A DNA stretch of 64,000 nt from Leptospira vanthielii serovar Holland str. Waz Holland = ATCC 700522. Lineage in GTDB: Bacteria > Spirochaetota > Leptospiria > Leptospirales > Leptospiraceae. The notes under the pieces were generated by a model. The model made no database searches, had not been told where the DNA came from, and worked only from the letters and a program-made list of their open reading frames with translations. Shown here in pieces: positions 45,517-55,359 of the stretch (positions within the stretch are counted from its first letter, which is position 1; every line of letters begins with the position of its first letter). The DNA is taken from the NCBI RefSeq assembly GCF_000332455.1, contig NZ_AOGY02000072.1, positions 17,501-81,500 of the forward strand, read 5' to 3'. The position numbers and the translations under genes are program-made.

Positions 45517-46281
45517 TTATTCTTCGTTTAGTATCCCCTCTTCCTCATCTTTTGAAATTTTCTTTTCAGGTTTAAGATCTGCATCAACAGAGTTTGTTAC
45601 CTCTGGGATGATCGTTTTCTTTCTTTTCTCAAATTTCAATTTTGTCAAATCGGCTTTATCGAAAACTAACCAATGTTTATTGCGAAATCCAGAAACTTTT
45701 TTAAAGGAAAAACCTGGGCTTTGCAGAATGTATGTGGACTGAGGGAAATGTTCAAAAGGAATGTCTGGGATATTGGACCAGTCAAAATAATTTCCTTGTT
45801 CATCATAAGAAATTTCTTTTTGGAGTTCCCCAAAAAGAATTTCTATCGAGGTTTCAGTTGACCAGATATAAAAACCCGTCCTAGAATAATGAGATACCAC
45901 GGATCGAACCGGGTTGTATTTAGAAATAACAAGGAGTAGTTGGTCTGGTTTTAATTTTTGTAAACCGTCTACAAGATCCAATGCAAACTCTTTGATTTCC
46001 TTTTCTTCGAAAATATATCGGTTTACATCGCCATAAGAACTTTCTTCACGAAAACGAATGTTCCCAAGTAAATCTAAAACCTTTTCTTCTGTGATTTCCA
46101 CCGGATGGGCGAATGTCTTTGAAACAGCAGTCTCTGACTTTAAGCTGATTTTATCTCGAGCAACTGTGTAGATGGCAAACTCGTTACTGCGGAAAAGTAA
46201 AGATCTAGACTTAACACCTGAAGCACAGGAATTCAAAGTGATTGAAAGAATTAAGAGAGAGAAAATTCGATAGAGTTTCAT
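45517..46281 (-). CDS. Putative lipoprotein, function unknown
   Basis: 254-residue lipoprotein with lipobox LNSC (signal MKLYRIFSLLILSITLNS, Cys19). The mature region begins with a conserved-looking RSNEFAIYTVARDKISLKSE and ends in an acidic Lys/Glu tail (KPEKKISKDEEEGILNEE). No known domain recognised. Convergent with fapA (eight bases apart) and five bases after the STAS gene on the same strand, suggesting an operon with it. Confidence 0.75.
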   Translation of the reverse strand: MKLYRIFSLLILSITLNSCASGVKSRSLLFRSNEFAIYTVARDKISLKSETAVSKTFAHPVEITEEKVLDLLGNIRFREESSYGDVNRYIFEEKEIKEFALDLVDGLQKLKPDQLLLVISKYNPVRSVVSHYSRTGFYIWSTETSIEILFGELQKEISYDEQGNYFDWSNIPDIPFEHFPQSTYILQSPGFSFKKVSGFRNKHWLVFDKADLTKLKFEKRKKTIIPEVTNSVDADLKPEKKISKDEEEGILNEE

Positions 46282-46286
46282 TACGC

Positions 46287-46646
46287 TTATGCCTCTAGAG
46301 TTTTTTGAAACTCCGGAAATTTAGAAAGGTATTCATCCAACGTCAAAATGGAAAGGATATGATTGAGTCCAGAAAGACGAAATACAGAGTTTAGGTTTTT
46401 ATTCAAATTGGTTACGAAAATCTCTACGCCACGATTGTGAAGGGCAGAAGATGCTTTAATCACAGCTCCGATTCCACTCGAGTCGAGAAATTTTACAGAA
46501 TGGAAATCCATTGTCAATTTTCCGAAATTCTGACTTTCAATCGCCTTCTCAAATTCTTGGTAAAACTCTCTCGAGTTTTCCATCAGGACATCCCTTTGGA
46601 TCGATAGAAGCAGGTGATTTTCCTGACGGTGGCTTAGAATCAACAT
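46287..46646 (-). CDS. STAS-domain anti-sigma factor antagonist
   Basis: 119-residue single STAS domain. The phosphorylatable serine is in VKFLDSSGIGAVIKA (Ser56 or Ser57). Such proteins switch partners with anti-sigma kinases and are dephosphorylated by SpoIIE phosphatases; two of those are encoded in this window (17429 and 39154). No HPK-type anti-sigma kinase gene lies nearby. It precedes a lipoprotein gene by five bases. Confidence 0.92.
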   Translation of the reverse strand: MLILSHRQENHLLLSIQRDVLMENSREFYQEFEKAIESQNFGKLTMDFHSVKFLDSSGIGAVIKASSALHNRGVEIFVTNLNKNLNSVFRLSGLNHILSILTLDEYLSKFPEFQKTLEA

Positions 46647-46700
46647 AGTTGGATTAACAATACGTTACGATTCTCTGGATTTGTGTCAAGAAAATCGGCT

Positions 46701-46889
46701 TTATGAAAGAGGGGACAAATCCGCTAGATTCATCTCTAAATCGTGGGGAAAGCCTTCTTTATCATTATAAACAACAATGGCTTTGTCTGATTGGATTTCT
46801 TTGATTTCCACAGTGGAACCGGTAAAAATAAAAATACCTTTGTTTAGGAATGTTGGTTTTGTCAATTTTGCCTTATCGCCTGGCTTCAT
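46701..46889 (-). CDS. Small basic-to-neutral protein, SH3/KOW-like
   Basis: 62 residues, MKPGDKAKLTKPTFLNKGIF onward, with the rhythm of a small all-beta SH3-like barrel (GDKAKL, STVEIKEIQ, KAIVVYND). Its ATG overlaps the stop of the IscU-pentapeptide gene by four bases (46886-46889), so they are translationally coupled and likely act in one process. Function unknown. Confidence 0.75.
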   Translation of the reverse strand: MKPGDKAKLTKPTFLNKGIFIFTGSTVEIKEIQSDKAIVVYNDKEGFPHDLEMNLADLSPLS

Positions 46890-47680
46890 TCCCCATCCTC
46901 TGTTTTTAGATAGAGGTCCTTACCCGCCTTTTTCATGACATCAAAGATGTACATCTGGCTGTGATCCACTCGGGTTCCAATGTCATAAATGGCATCGGTA
47001 AAATCAGCACCTTCAATTTTGGCAGAAGCGAGTTTGGCAAAACGTAAGTCAGCACCACGAAAATTGGCATTTCTCAGATCGGCTCCATTAAAAAACGAAG
47101 CCTTTAAGTTAGCACCTTGGAAGTTGGCTCCCACAAAACTAGAATTTTGAAGGAAGGCATTGTGAAGGTCCGCACCGCTAAAATCGACTCCGTCCAACTT
47201 TTCTTTTTCCAACATAACACTGGATAACTTGGCTTCCCGAAGGTGGCCTTGGTTGTGAAGGATTTCCATGGTTTGGGATTTTGTGATTCGGTTTTCTTTG
47301 GGAACACCCTGTCCAGATTCATAATCTTCGACAGCTTTTTTGAGAGCAGCAACAGCGGATTCTGGGTAGTTCTTTCTTCTTTCAGGAAACTCAAACAGAG
47401 TTTCTAAAGTTTCAGGAGTGAGGTTTTTCAGTTCTAAAAGGGATTTACCTTTAGCGTATTCGGTGGCCATAGCAAGAGCTACAATTCCAAACCCGCAGCC
47501 AGTTGTGGTATAACTTGCGTCTTCCACAACAGACTCGTCGTTTAACTTTAAGTAAATGCGATAACCGTCCCCGCAACCTGTGTTGCGGTAGTAGGAAACG
47601 ACGGTAGCGTCGTCCATCTCACGGTAATTCATCCTTTGGTCGTTGATTTCTTTGTAGCGAGCAAAGTCCATTACTGCCAT
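46886..47680 (-). CDS. IscU-like domain fused to pentapeptide repeats
   Basis: 264 residues. Residues 1-125 follow the IscU/NifU-N scaffold: Cys36 and Asp38 in TGCGDGY, Cys62 in TTGCGFGIVALAMATEYAKGK. Where IscU has the His-Cys pair before the last helix, this protein has Asn104-Tyr105 (RKNYPESA), so two of the cluster ligands are lost. Residues 155-232 are at least eight pentapeptide repeats (SGADL, QGANL, NGADL, RGADL, EGADF). I know of no described protein with this fusion. Strong Shine-Dalgarno (GGGGGA). Cluster assembly seems impaired; a degenerate sulfur/iron sensor or scaffold is a guess. Confidence 0.85.
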   Translation of the reverse strand: MAVMDFARYKEINDQRMNYREMDDATVVSYYRNTGCGDGYRIYLKLNDESVVEDASYTTTGCGFGIVALAMATEYAKGKSLLELKNLTPETLETLFEFPERRKNYPESAVAALKKAVEDYESGQGVPKENRITKSQTMEILHNQGHLREAKLSSVMLEKEKLDGVDFSGADLHNAFLQNSSFVGANFQGANLKASFFNGADLRNANFRGADLRFAKLASAKIEGADFTDAIYDIGTRVDHSQMYIFDVMKKAGKDLYLKTEDGE

Positions 47681-47725
47681 GAGTGTTCCCCCTGTTTATG
47701 ATTAGACAGACGCGAGCAAGTGCTC

Positions 47726-47926
47726 TTACTTCATTTTGTATTTTTTCTTGAATTTGTCTACGCGGCCTGTCGTATCCAATAGTTTGGATTTTCCAGTGAA
47801 AAACGGGTGGCAGTTGGAACAAATTTCCACACTGATATCCCCGGCAGTAGATCTAGTTTCGATCACAGTACCGCAAGCACATTTGATTTTAGCAGCAACG
47901 TATTTTGGATGTATGTCAGTTTTCAT
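47726..47926 (-). CDS. rpmE: 50S ribosomal protein L31, zinc type
   Basis: 66 residues with the zinc ligands Cys16, Cys18, Cys36 and Cys39 (CAC ... CSNC) and the L31 landmarks [24 protein letters not shown] and [10 protein letters not shown]. Full length. It lies 10 bases after rho on the same strand, the typical rho-rpmE pairing. Confidence 0.97.
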   Translation of the reverse strand: MKTDIHPKYVAAKIKCACGTVIETRSTAGDISVEICSNCHPFFTGKSKLLDTTGRVDKFKKKYKMK

Positions 47927-47936
47927 GGTGGCCCTT

Positions 47937-49340
47937 TTAGTTCGTATTCATGCTGGCGAGGAATTGGTCGTTGGTCTTCGCACCGCGCATTTTTTCAATC
48001 AATAGTTCCATACTTTCGGTGATACTCATGGGAGAAAGTACTTTTCGGAGGATAAAGACTCGAGTGAGGGTATCCTGCGGAAGTAGGAGTTCCTCTTTTC
48101 TTGTTCCCGAGCGATTGATGTCAATTGCAGGGAAAATCCGTTTGTCAGCGAGTTTTCGGTCTAGATGGATTTCCATATTTCCCGTTCCCTTAAATTCCTC
48201 AAAAATCACCTCGTCCATTCGGGAACCTGTGTCAATGAGGGCCGTAGCGATGATAGTGAGTGACCCACCTTCTTCAATGTTTCTTGCGGCTCCAAAAAAA
48301 CGTTTTGGTTTGTGAAGAGCGTTGGAATCCACACCCCCAGAAAGGATCTTTCCGGAAGTAGGAACCACTTGGTTGTAAGCCCGGGCAAGCCTTGTGATGG
48401 AATCGAGTAAGATGACCACATCCTTTCCATGTTCCACCAGTCGTTTTGCTTTTTCGATGACCATCTCTGCTACTTGGACGTGGCGTTGTGCTGGTTCATC
48501 AAAAGTGGAACTTACCACTTCACCCTTCACATGGCGAGCCATGTCCGTTACTTCTTCGGGGCGTTCATCAATAAGTAAAACAATGAGAAAAATTTCTGGG
48601 TGGTTTCTTGTAATTGCATTGGCGATGGATTGCATAAGAACCGTTTTACCAGTTCTAGGTGGCGCTACAATGAGAGCTCTTTGTCCCTTTCCAATCGGAC
48701 ACATAAGGTCAATGATACGAGTGTCCAAATGACTTGGATCAAACCCCATATTGATTCTTTCATCAGGATAGAGAGGAGTTAAGTTATCAAATAAGTTTCT
48801 TTTCTGCGCGACTTCTACCGGAAAACCATTGATGGACTCCACACGAAGCATAGCAAAAAATCTTTCTGCTTCTTTAGGTGGTCGGATAAGTCCTGTTACT
48901 GTATCACCAGTGCGAAGACCAAAGAGTTTGATTTGAGAAGGAGATACATAAATATCATCTGGACCTGGCACATAATTGTAGTCAGGTGACCTTAGGAAAC
49001 CATAACCATCGGGAAGTCTTTCCATAACTCCTGCTGCATGCACTTGACCGTCTTTTTCGGTCTGTGCTTGAAGAAGAGCAAACATCAGGTTTTGTTTTTT
49101 TAATCCATGAGTGTTTTCCACTCCCAAACCTTTGGCAAGGTCAGCAAGTTCATTGATGTTTTTTTTCTTTAGTTCTACTAAATCAAGTGGAGGAGGAATG
49201 GGACCTTCGTATCGGCCCTTTTTCTTCTTAAATTGTTTCGGTGGTTCGGAACCATCTTCTTGGTCCATGATACCGTTTGTATATTCGGTTTGGTCTTCGG
49301 GGGGATTAACTTGAATTTCGTCTTGTTTGCGTGATGCCAT
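47937..49340 (-). CDS. rho: Transcription termination factor Rho
   Basis: 467-residue hexameric RNA helicase. An acidic-to-basic N-terminal extension (1-50), the Rho N-domain ([19 protein letters not shown]), the cold-shock-like RNA-binding fold with DGYGFLRS (111-118), Walker A APPRTGKT (226-233), Walker [14 protein letters not shown], and the R-loop [11 protein letters not shown]. All core motifs are intact. A 140-base leader separates it from the upstream regulator gene. Co-transcribed with rpmE. Confidence 0.97.
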   Translation of the reverse strand: MASRKQDEIQVNPPEDQTEYTNGIMDQEDGSEPPKQFKKKKGRYEGPIPPPLDLVELKKKNINELADLAKGLGVENTHGLKKQNLMFALLQAQTEKDGQVHAAGVMERLPDGYGFLRSPDYNYVPGPDDIYVSPSQIKLFGLRTGDTVTGLIRPPKEAERFFAMLRVESINGFPVEVAQKRNLFDNLTPLYPDERINMGFDPSHLDTRIIDLMCPIGKGQRALIVAPPRTGKTVLMQSIANAITRNHPEIFLIVLLIDERPEEVTDMARHVKGEVVSSTFDEPAQRHVQVAEMVIEKAKRLVEHGKDVVILLDSITRLARAYNQVVPTSGKILSGGVDSNALHKPKRFFGAARNIEEGGSLTIIATALIDTGSRMDEVIFEEFKGTGNMEIHLDRKLADKRIFPAIDINRSGTRKEELLLPQDTLTRVFILRKVLSPMSITESMELLIEKMRGAKTNDQFLASMNTN

Positions 49341-49480
49341 AGATTGTTCTACATTGATTGTTAGAGTATTTGATTAAATTTGGGAAACCATTTGTGCAAG
49401 TTAAGTATGCAAGGGAAACAGCGAAGTGCGGAGGTGTTTTCTCAAACGGTAAGGAAAAAATCGTTTTTCCCTCATTTTCG

Positions 49481-50644
49481 TCAACGTCTTTTTTTTGTCT
49501 TTTTTCTCGCTGGACTTTGATTTTTATTCTGTTTCTTCGCCGGGCCTTGCGATTTCAAAGATTTTACCGGTTTTTTGAGGGTTTTGGCCTTGGAAGAAGG
49601 AATCGGTTTGGCTTTCTCTGTTGTTTTTTTGGGTTTCGGTTCCGGTTTTTCCGAGCGTTTTCTAGGGATGACTGTTTTCACTTTGGTTTCATTGCGAAAA
49701 CGTTCCGAGAGTTTTAGAAACCGAATTCTATTTTGTAAGGTAGTTCTCGGGACCCCAAGTTCCGTTGCCGTATGGGAGATATTGTTTGAATTTCTTTTAA
49801 GCGACTTATGGATGTAATGCGCTTCCATTTCTTCTAAAACTGATTCCAAAGGAAGTTTGGAACGAAACGCTTCGTCTAAATTCGGAAATTCAGACTGTCC
49901 ATTTCCTAATGAATTGGTAAAAGAAGAGGGAGAAAAATGGTATAAAAACCCAAATACTTTTTTTTCCTTTTTCAAAGTTACAATCCGAAGTGTAACCCTA
50001 AGCTCTGTAATGTTTGTATACAAAACACTAGTGTCAGCATCCTTACCCAAACTCATATCGTGGTCTTTTAAATAAGTGGCTAGAACTTCTCTGTTGAGAT
50101 TGTGAAGGTATTTTTCCGCTAATTGAAGCGAATCACGAAACAAAGGTTTTGTGAGGATTTGATTCTCGAAAGTTTCGTTATAAAAAACAGTAGATCCAGT
50201 GACATCTGTCGCAATGAGTCCATCTGGGAAATGAGAGAGAATAAGCTCCATAAACCACTGAACAGAATCAGCGTTTTCTTTTTTTCTTTCCAGTTTAGAT
50301 TCAATTTCTTCTAGTTTGGGATCACGAATATGCGAAGAATCTAATTTAGTAAAGGCGGCTAGAAACCTAGGTTTGTCCCAATTATCTTTTTTTTCTCCAT
50401 CAAGTCCGATGACTGGGATCTGGGTAGATTCTTTGAAAAATAAAAGCAGGTTTTCGTGGAGTTCTGTTTCGAGGATTTCCAAAGGAATTTCGTCCAGGTC
50501 TTCCCTTTCTCTTCCCAAATCGGACAACTCGCGGTGGACACGATCTTTGGAAAGTAGGCCTAATAACTCACCCTCCTCCGAAATCACAGGAAGGTGGGTG
50601 GCCCTTGTCAGCAGAAAATGACGATAGAGTGATTCGAACTTCAC
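49481..50644 (-). CDS. CBS-PAS-Fis HTH regulator with lysine-rich tail
   Basis: 387 residues. Two half CBS motifs (HLPVISEEGELLGLLSKD; TQIPVIGLDGEKK) in ~1-105, a PAS domain (~130-235, FPDGLIATDVTGSTVFYNE), and a Fis-type helix-turn-helix (ISHTATELGVPRTTLQNRI, ~300-320). The AAA+ sigma54 domain usual between PAS and Fis HTH is absent. The last 67 residues (321-387) carry 22 Lys and 5 Arg with many Pro, Ser and Thr, like a histone H1-type tail. It would bind DNA and read adenine nucleotides or PAS ligands. Upstream of rho on the same strand. Confidence 0.82.
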   Translation of the reverse strand: MKFESLYRHFLLTRATHLPVISEEGELLGLLSKDRVHRELSDLGREREDLDEIPLEILETELHENLLLFFKESTQIPVIGLDGEKKDNWDKPRFLAAFTKLDSSHIRDPKLEEIESKLERKKENADSVQWFMELILSHFPDGLIATDVTGSTVFYNETFENQILTKPLFRDSLQLAEKYLHNLNREVLATYLKDHDMSLGKDADTSVLYTNITELRVTLRIVTLKKEKKVFGFLYHFSPSSFTNSLGNGQSEFPNLDEAFRSKLPLESVLEEMEAHYIHKSLKRNSNNISHTATELGVPRTTLQNRIRFLKLSERFRNETKVKTVIPRKRSEKPEPKPKKTTEKAKPIPSSKAKTLKKPVKSLKSQGPAKKQNKNQSPARKKTKKRR

Positions 50645-50690
50645 TAAGCAGTCATTCTTTCGAATTTGGTATCAGTGAAAATCGAAATTT

Positions 50691-51329
50691 TTAGTTTTCT
50701 TGAATCGTGTTTTGCTTTTGTTTATGAAGGCCCATCCAAATCGGTTGGACCCAAACAGAATCTGCGGTTTGGTATTCTTCGGGTATCTCTACTTTTTGGG
50801 ACCGTAAAGACATAAGACTGTAAACTAGCGAACGTTTGTATGTGTGGAGCGAAAGTTGGTAATTCCCGGACAAAAAGTATTCTTTTGCATGGTCTTTTTC
50901 GCTTTTTGCCATCACAAGATACCTTTGGATTTTTTCTTTGGTATCCCATTCCAAAGGTTTGGCACCTGACTTATCTTCTCCTTCGAGAAGAATCCATTGT
51001 CCCATGGCTTTTTGGTAAAGCCCGTTTGCTGATTCTTCCATGGGAAAACAGAGTTTACGCTGAGTGACAAGAAGGTCCCCTTCGGCAATGGAAAGAGTTT
51101 TTTCAATTTCCAGTCGGTTGCCAGCGCGGTAGGTTTCCTCTACTTGTGTGCGAATGGCTTCAATCGAAGTTTTTCCAATTTCTGGTTCCAACTTCAATTG
51201 TTCTTTGATATCAAGAACCAGTGTTATTTTTCCATCGATTTGTTTTTTACGTTCTCTGTAAGACATTGTGGTTTTGGCCACAAGTGTGAGTGAAAAAACA
51301 AAGATGGTAACACCGGTAATCCACTTCAT
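50691..51329 (-). CDS. Membrane-anchored protein, unknown
   Basis: 212 residues from the ATG at 51329, which follows the upstream stop by one base (TAATATG); the frame itself opens 35 codons earlier. One N-terminal anchor (MKWITGVTIFVFSLTLVA) and a charged helical remainder with Glu-rich segments (ETYRAGNRLEIEKTLSIAEG). The central YFLSGNYQLSLHTYKRSL looks like a single TPR-type helix pair. Partner of the next gene upstream in the operon; no function assigned. Confidence 0.65.
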   Translation of the reverse strand: MKWITGVTIFVFSLTLVAKTTMSYRERKKQIDGKITLVLDIKEQLKLEPEIGKTSIEAIRTQVEETYRAGNRLEIEKTLSIAEGDLLVTQRKLCFPMEESANGLYQKAMGQWILLEGEDKSGAKPLEWDTKEKIQRYLVMAKSEKDHAKEYFLSGNYQLSLHTYKRSLVYSLMSLRSQKVEIPEEYQTADSVWVQPIWMGLHKQKQNTIQEN

Positions 51330-51330
51330 A

Positions 51331-52323
51331 TTATTTTTTCTTTTCTTCTGGGTAGATGGCTTTTCCATTTTCATCAAACTTAGGAGTGGGAGGAACTGAT
51401 TCACGTCTCGCACCTTCTGTCTCTTTGATTTGAGCATTGGCTTCCATTAACAAATCTAATTTTTTGGAAGTGATAAGACCATAGTTGTCATCATGTTGTT
51501 CCAAAAGATCCAAAGGTTTTGCATCAGGATTTCCTGGAGGGACAATTGTTCTTTCCATTCGTTTGTTTTCAATGAAGTTGATGAGAGTATCTCTCACCTT
51601 CTCGTAGTTACGTTGCTTTTCTTCGTTACGAGCATCTTTCAAATCTTCATTAGAACGATATTGGTATTCTGGTTTGTCCTCATCTGGTGTTTTGCTATAA
51701 ATCATCGCAAGGATAGCAAAACGTTTGGCGCGACGCAAATTAAGAATCCCTTCTTTATAAAGAGTCAGTTTATATCGGTATTGATGTGGGCTGGAATTAA
51801 GACCTGTAGTGTAAAGATCTTCGGAAGAACGTAAGTCACGAAAACCTAAACGTAACAATGCTTTGGCGTTGTTGTCATTGGAACGAATGATGGTGGGTGC
51901 AGCGGCTTCAAGAAGTGCTCTTGCATCTTCAATGTATTTTTGAAGAACGATTTCAAAGATACTTTTCAGTTCCCCTTGGGCTTGTCGGAGTTGGCGAAAT
52001 CCATACACATAGTTACTTTGTAAGTACCACATGTTCCCGCTAAAGTCAGATTGGTTGGCTGCTTTGAGAAGTTTAAAATAATCAAAGTCCAAATTCTTTT
52101 TGGCAGGATCTTGGGTCGGAGTTTCGGCTCCGGGTTGCGTTGACGTTTGTGCCTCTTCTTGGGAAGGAGCCAAATTGCTCAGAGCAATATTGATAAAATT
52201 TAAGTTTTCTTTGTTTTCAAAGATTAAAATCCCCAGATTCGTTTGTTCTGGAGATACTGCGCTGATATGTGAGATGTGACCCACGACCATTGCAAAAAAG
52301 AGGATGAATTTCCATTTTCCCAT
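51331..52323 (-). CDS. Exported helical protein, unknown
   Basis: 330 residues. A signal peptide with cleavage near HISAVS, a low-complexity Gln/Thr/Pro stretch (SQEEAQTSTQPGAETPTQDP, ~57-76) and helical repeats rich in Tyr, Arg and Asp (YVYGFRQLRQAQGELKSIFE, RLGFRDLRSSEDLYT). Ends with a Lys/Glu tail. It lies 52 bases after dapL. No family recognised. The tandem arrangement with the anchored protein that follows suggests a periplasmic pair. Confidence 0.65.
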   Translation of the reverse strand: MGKWKFILFFAMVVGHISHISAVSPEQTNLGILIFENKENLNFINIALSNLAPSQEEAQTSTQPGAETPTQDPAKKNLDFDYFKLLKAANQSDFSGNMWYLQSNYVYGFRQLRQAQGELKSIFEIVLQKYIEDARALLEAAAPTIIRSNDNNAKALLRLGFRDLRSSEDLYTTGLNSSPHQYRYKLTLYKEGILNLRRAKRFAILAMIYSKTPDEDKPEYQYRSNEDLKDARNEEKQRNYEKVRDTLINFIENKRMERTIVPPGNPDAKPLDLLEQHDDNYGLITSKKLDLLMEANAQIKETEGARRESVPPTPKFDENGKAIYPEEKKK

Positions 52324-52375
52324 AGCTCTACCTTGTTTTATATATCGGAGCTACAGGAAAAACCAGGACTAAATT

Positions 52376-53602
52376 TTACATTTTTTGGATTCGTTCTATG
52401 GCAGAAATGACATCTTCCCGCTTTCCAAAGGCAGAAAGTCGAAAATATCCCTCGCCTGCCGGGCCAAATCCCGAACCAGGGGTTCCCACCACTTGCGCTG
52501 TTCCCAAAAGTTCGTCAAAAAAATCCCAAGATTTGAGACCTCTTGGAGTTTTTAGCCAAATGTAAGGAGCGTTCATTCCCCCAAATACAGTGTAACCTGC
52601 CTTTACCAATCCTTCTCGGATGAGTTTCGCATTCTCCATATAGTAGGAAATTTGTTCTTTAATCTCTAATTGGCCTTGAGTGGAAAAAACTGCCTCAGCT
52701 CCTTTTTGTGTTACATACGACACTCCATTGAACTTGGTGGTATGGCGGCGGTTCCAGAGAGAATTGAAACTAATCTCTTCTCCCCCTTTTGTTTTTCCTT
52801 TTAAGTCTTTGGGAATCACAAGATAAGCGCAGCGTGTTCCGGTAAATCCTGCCGTTTTGGAAAAGGATCTAAATTCCATAGCCACTTCTTTGGCCCCAGG
52901 AATTTCATAAATGGATTTGGGAATTTCTGGATCTTGGATAAAGGATTCATAAGCCGAATCGTATAAAATGATACTACCGATTTTTTTAGCAAAGTTGACC
53001 CATTCCGTCAGACGTGCCTTAGTTGCGACCATCCCGGTCGGGTTATTCGGATAACAGAGGTAAATGATGTCTGGTTTTTCTTTTGGAAAATCCGGCTCAA
53101 AATTGTTTTCTTCTGTGGCAGGCATATAAATGATGTTCGCATATCGCCCGTCAGGTCCTACTTCTCCCGTACGACCTGCCATCACATTGGTATCCACATA
53201 CACAGGGTATACGGGATCCACTACGGCAATTTTACTATCTAAAGAAAAGATCTCTTGGATGTTTCCACAGTCGCATTTAGAACCGTCAGAAACAAATACT
53301 TCATCTTCCGCAATTTGGACCCCACGCGCTGTGTAGTCGTGAGCGATGATTTTTTGGATGAGAAAGGAATATCCTTGTTCTGGACCATACCCGTGAAAAC
53401 CCCCAGCACTTCCCATTTCTTTGGCTGCATCTACCATAGCATTCACAATCGTAGGTGCCAAAGGCAGAGTGACATCTCCAATCCCAAGACGGATGATTTT
53501 AGCATTTTGGTTGGCATCGGAATAGGCTTTGACCCTTCTTCCAATTTCAGGAAACAAATATCCTGCTTTTAATTTTAAATAGTTTTCATTTATCTGAGTC
53601 AT
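52376..53602 (-). CDS. dapL: LL-diaminopimelate aminotransferase
   Basis: 408-residue fold-type I PLP enzyme of the DapL class, converting tetrahydrodipicolinate directly to LL-diaminopimelate for lysine and peptidoglycan. Landmarks: [20 protein letters not shown] at the N-terminus, [35 protein letters not shown], and the PLP-Lys in [17 protein letters not shown]. Starts 17 bases inside the end of the DUF2203 gene, so the operon pyrB-DUF2203-dapL is tightly coupled. Confidence 0.96.
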   Translation of the reverse strand: MTQINENYLKLKAGYLFPEIGRRVKAYSDANQNAKIIRLGIGDVTLPLAPTIVNAMVDAAKEMGSAGGFHGYGPEQGYSFLIQKIIAHDYTARGVQIAEDEVFVSDGSKCDCGNIQEIFSLDSKIAVVDPVYPVYVDTNVMAGRTGEVGPDGRYANIIYMPATEENNFEPDFPKEKPDIIYLCYPNNPTGMVATKARLTEWVNFAKKIGSIILYDSAYESFIQDPEIPKSIYEIPGAKEVAMEFRSFSKTAGFTGTRCAYLVIPKDLKGKTKGGEEISFNSLWNRRHTTKFNGVSYVTQKGAEAVFSTQGQLEIKEQISYYMENAKLIREGLVKAGYTVFGGMNAPYIWLKTPRGLKSWDFFDELLGTAQVVGTPGSGFGPAGEGYFRLSAFGKREDVISAIERIQKM

Positions 53603-53966
53603 CTTCTTCTTTATTTTCCTCTATGAGTTTTCTCGATCTAAATCCTTCATGATAACCGTGTTCGTATAACACATCTTCTTCGCCCCAGGTCCAACAATAG
53701 AACCCAGTCCCGTGGTCAAAATCAACGAGCCACAATCCTTTGACATCGATATGCATGGCCAAAATTTCATTCGTCCAATGTTTTACAATTTCACCGATTT
53801 CTTCTTCTTTGGCTTCTAAAACATTTTCCGGTAGTAATTTGTTGCGCACATCATCAGCAAGAACGCTAGCCCTTAAATAGTATTCTCTTGTGATGTCTCG
53901 CACAAGTGGTAGGACTTCTCTTGCTTCGCTGAGTGTCCAAATCTTTTTAGTCAAAATCCACTCCAA
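53586..53966 (-). CDS. DUF2203 family protein
   Basis: 126-residue small protein with the DUF2203 pattern: [20 protein letters not shown] near the N-terminus and [20 protein letters not shown] plus a C-terminal FRSRKLIEE. Function unknown. It overlaps pyrB by 20 bases and dapL by 17 bases, which makes translational coupling likely. The C-terminus is acidic ([11 protein letters not shown]). Confidence 0.88.
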   Translation of the reverse strand: MEWILTKKIWTLSEAREVLPLVRDITREYYLRASVLADDVRNKLLPENVLEAKEEEIGEIVKHWTNEILAMHIDVKGLWLVDFDHGTGFYCWTWGEEDVLYEHGYHEGFRSRKLIEENKEEDDSDK

Positions 53967-54879
53967 GACTCAGACATAGTAAGGCCATTCTAACGACTAC
54001 CCCATACTTCGCCTGACGGAAGTAAGCTGCATTGGGAAGGTCATCTACATCTGTAGAGAGTTCATTCACACGAGGGAGTGGATGGAGAATGGTTGTATCT
54101 TTTTTAGAAGCAAGGACAAGTTCCTTATTCACTTTATAAATATCTTTTAGTTTTTCGTATTCTCTGTGATCAGGAAATCTTTCTTCTTGGATTCTTGTGA
54201 CATAGGCAACATCGGCATCCCAGAAGGCTTTGATGTCTGTCGTTTCTTCCCAAGTCATAGGAAAACCTTCTAAGTTCTTTTTGTACTTTTCGGGAAGCCG
54301 CAATTCTTCGGGACTGATGAGATACAAATGCACTGGGTAATGACGCAGTAGATTGATAAGAGAGTGGATGGTTCTTCCGTATTTCAAGTCGCCAATAAAG
54401 GCGATGTTTAGGCCATCGATCTTTCTTTTTTCGGATACGATGGTATATAAATCGAGAAGTGCTTGGGTGGGGTGTTGGCCTGCCCCGTCTCCTGCGTTGA
54501 TCACAGGGATGTTCACGGCCCCTGCGGCAATCCGTGAGGATCCTTCTACTGGGTGGCGGATGACAGCAATGTCACAATAGGCTTCGATCATCTTCATCGT
54601 ATCATACAAGGTTTCCCCCTTAGAGATCGAGGAAAACTGGAAACCCACGGTAGAGATCAGCCTTCCCCCTAGCCTTTCCATGGCCGCTTCAAAACTCATT
54701 CTCGTCCGGGTGCTGGCTTCAAAAAACAAAGAGGCCAGGAGTTTCCCATGTAGAATTCCAAAGGCTTTACCTGATTCATGCAGGGCATTCATACGGTTTG
54801 TTTTTTCAATTAGGTAATTGAGGTCGTCTTTGGAAAATTGGAGGGTGTCTAAAATGTTTTTGTGAGAATAAGAGTGCAT
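53947..54879 (-). CDS. pyrB: Aspartate carbamoyltransferase, catalytic subunit
   Basis: 310-residue ATCase catalytic chain, first committed step of pyrimidine synthesis. Carbamoyl-phosphate-binding [59 protein letters not shown] and the C-terminal [19 protein letters not shown]. Length normal. First gene of the operon ending in two unknown exported proteins; divergent from the thioesterase gene 67 bases away. Confidence 0.96.
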   Translation of the reverse strand: MHSYSHKNILDTLQFSKDDLNYLIEKTNRMNALHESGKAFGILHGKLLASLFFEASTRTRMSFEAAMERLGGRLISTVGFQFSSISKGETLYDTMKMIEAYCDIAVIRHPVEGSSRIAAGAVNIPVINAGDGAGQHPTQALLDLYTIVSEKRKIDGLNIAFIGDLKYGRTIHSLINLLRHYPVHLYLISPEELRLPEKYKKNLEGFPMTWEETTDIKAFWDADVAYVTRIQEERFPDHREYEKLKDIYKVNKELVLASKKDTTILHPLPRVNELSTDVDDLPNAAYFRQAKYGVVVRMALLCLSLGVDFD

Positions 54880-54945
54880 AAGTCCGAAATCTTTTCTCTA
54901 GGGTTTTTGGTATCGAATAAATCGAAAACATATTTTTTGGTATTT

Positions 54946-55359
54946 ATGGTCGAGACAATTCAGAACAAACTCCGCGATATGGAACTGGTCACCCAACACC
55001 TGGTCCAACCTGACGATTTGAACTACCATAACAATCTTTTTGGGGGGAAAATGCTCTCCTGGATCGATGAAGGGATGGCAATGTACGTGATGAATAAAAT
55101 TCGTTATACCAATATTGTGACGATGAGTATGGACAATGTGGTTTTTCGCTCGCCTGCCAGGGCCGGAGACATCATCCAAATCTACGGAAAAATCGTAAAA
55201 TACGGAAAATCTTCTGTCACTTCCCGGACTTTGGCGATTACCAACAACCCGCAAACGGGAAAAATGTCTGCAGTGATCGAAAGTGATATCACCTATGTTT
55301 GTTTAGGTGACAATGGAAAACCGACCGCTTACTTTCGGAACTTTACCCCAACCACTTAG
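54946..55359 (+). CDS. Acyl-CoA thioesterase (hotdog fold, YciA-like)
   Basis: 137 residues from the ATG at 54946 ([10 protein letters not shown]). Hotdog motif [20 protein letters not shown] with the catalytic Asn/Asp pattern, and the strand [20 protein letters not shown]. Members hydrolyse short- to medium-chain acyl-CoA. The frame opens at 54862 but no better start is visible; the Shine-Dalgarno is weak. Its end overlaps the convergent ubiX gene by 17 bases. Confidence 0.88.
   Translation: MVETIQNKLRDMELVTQHLVQPDDLNYHNNLFGGKMLSWIDEGMAMYVMNKIRYTNIVTMSMDNVVFRSPARAGDIIQIYGKIVKYGKSSVTSRTLAITNNPQTGKMSAVIESDITYVCLGDNGKPTAYFRNFTPTT

Noticed and set aside
49453..49470. Terminator between the CBS regulator gene and rho
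   Set aside because: GGAAAAA and TTTTTCC can pair, but the stem is nearly all A-T and no T run follows on the minus strand.
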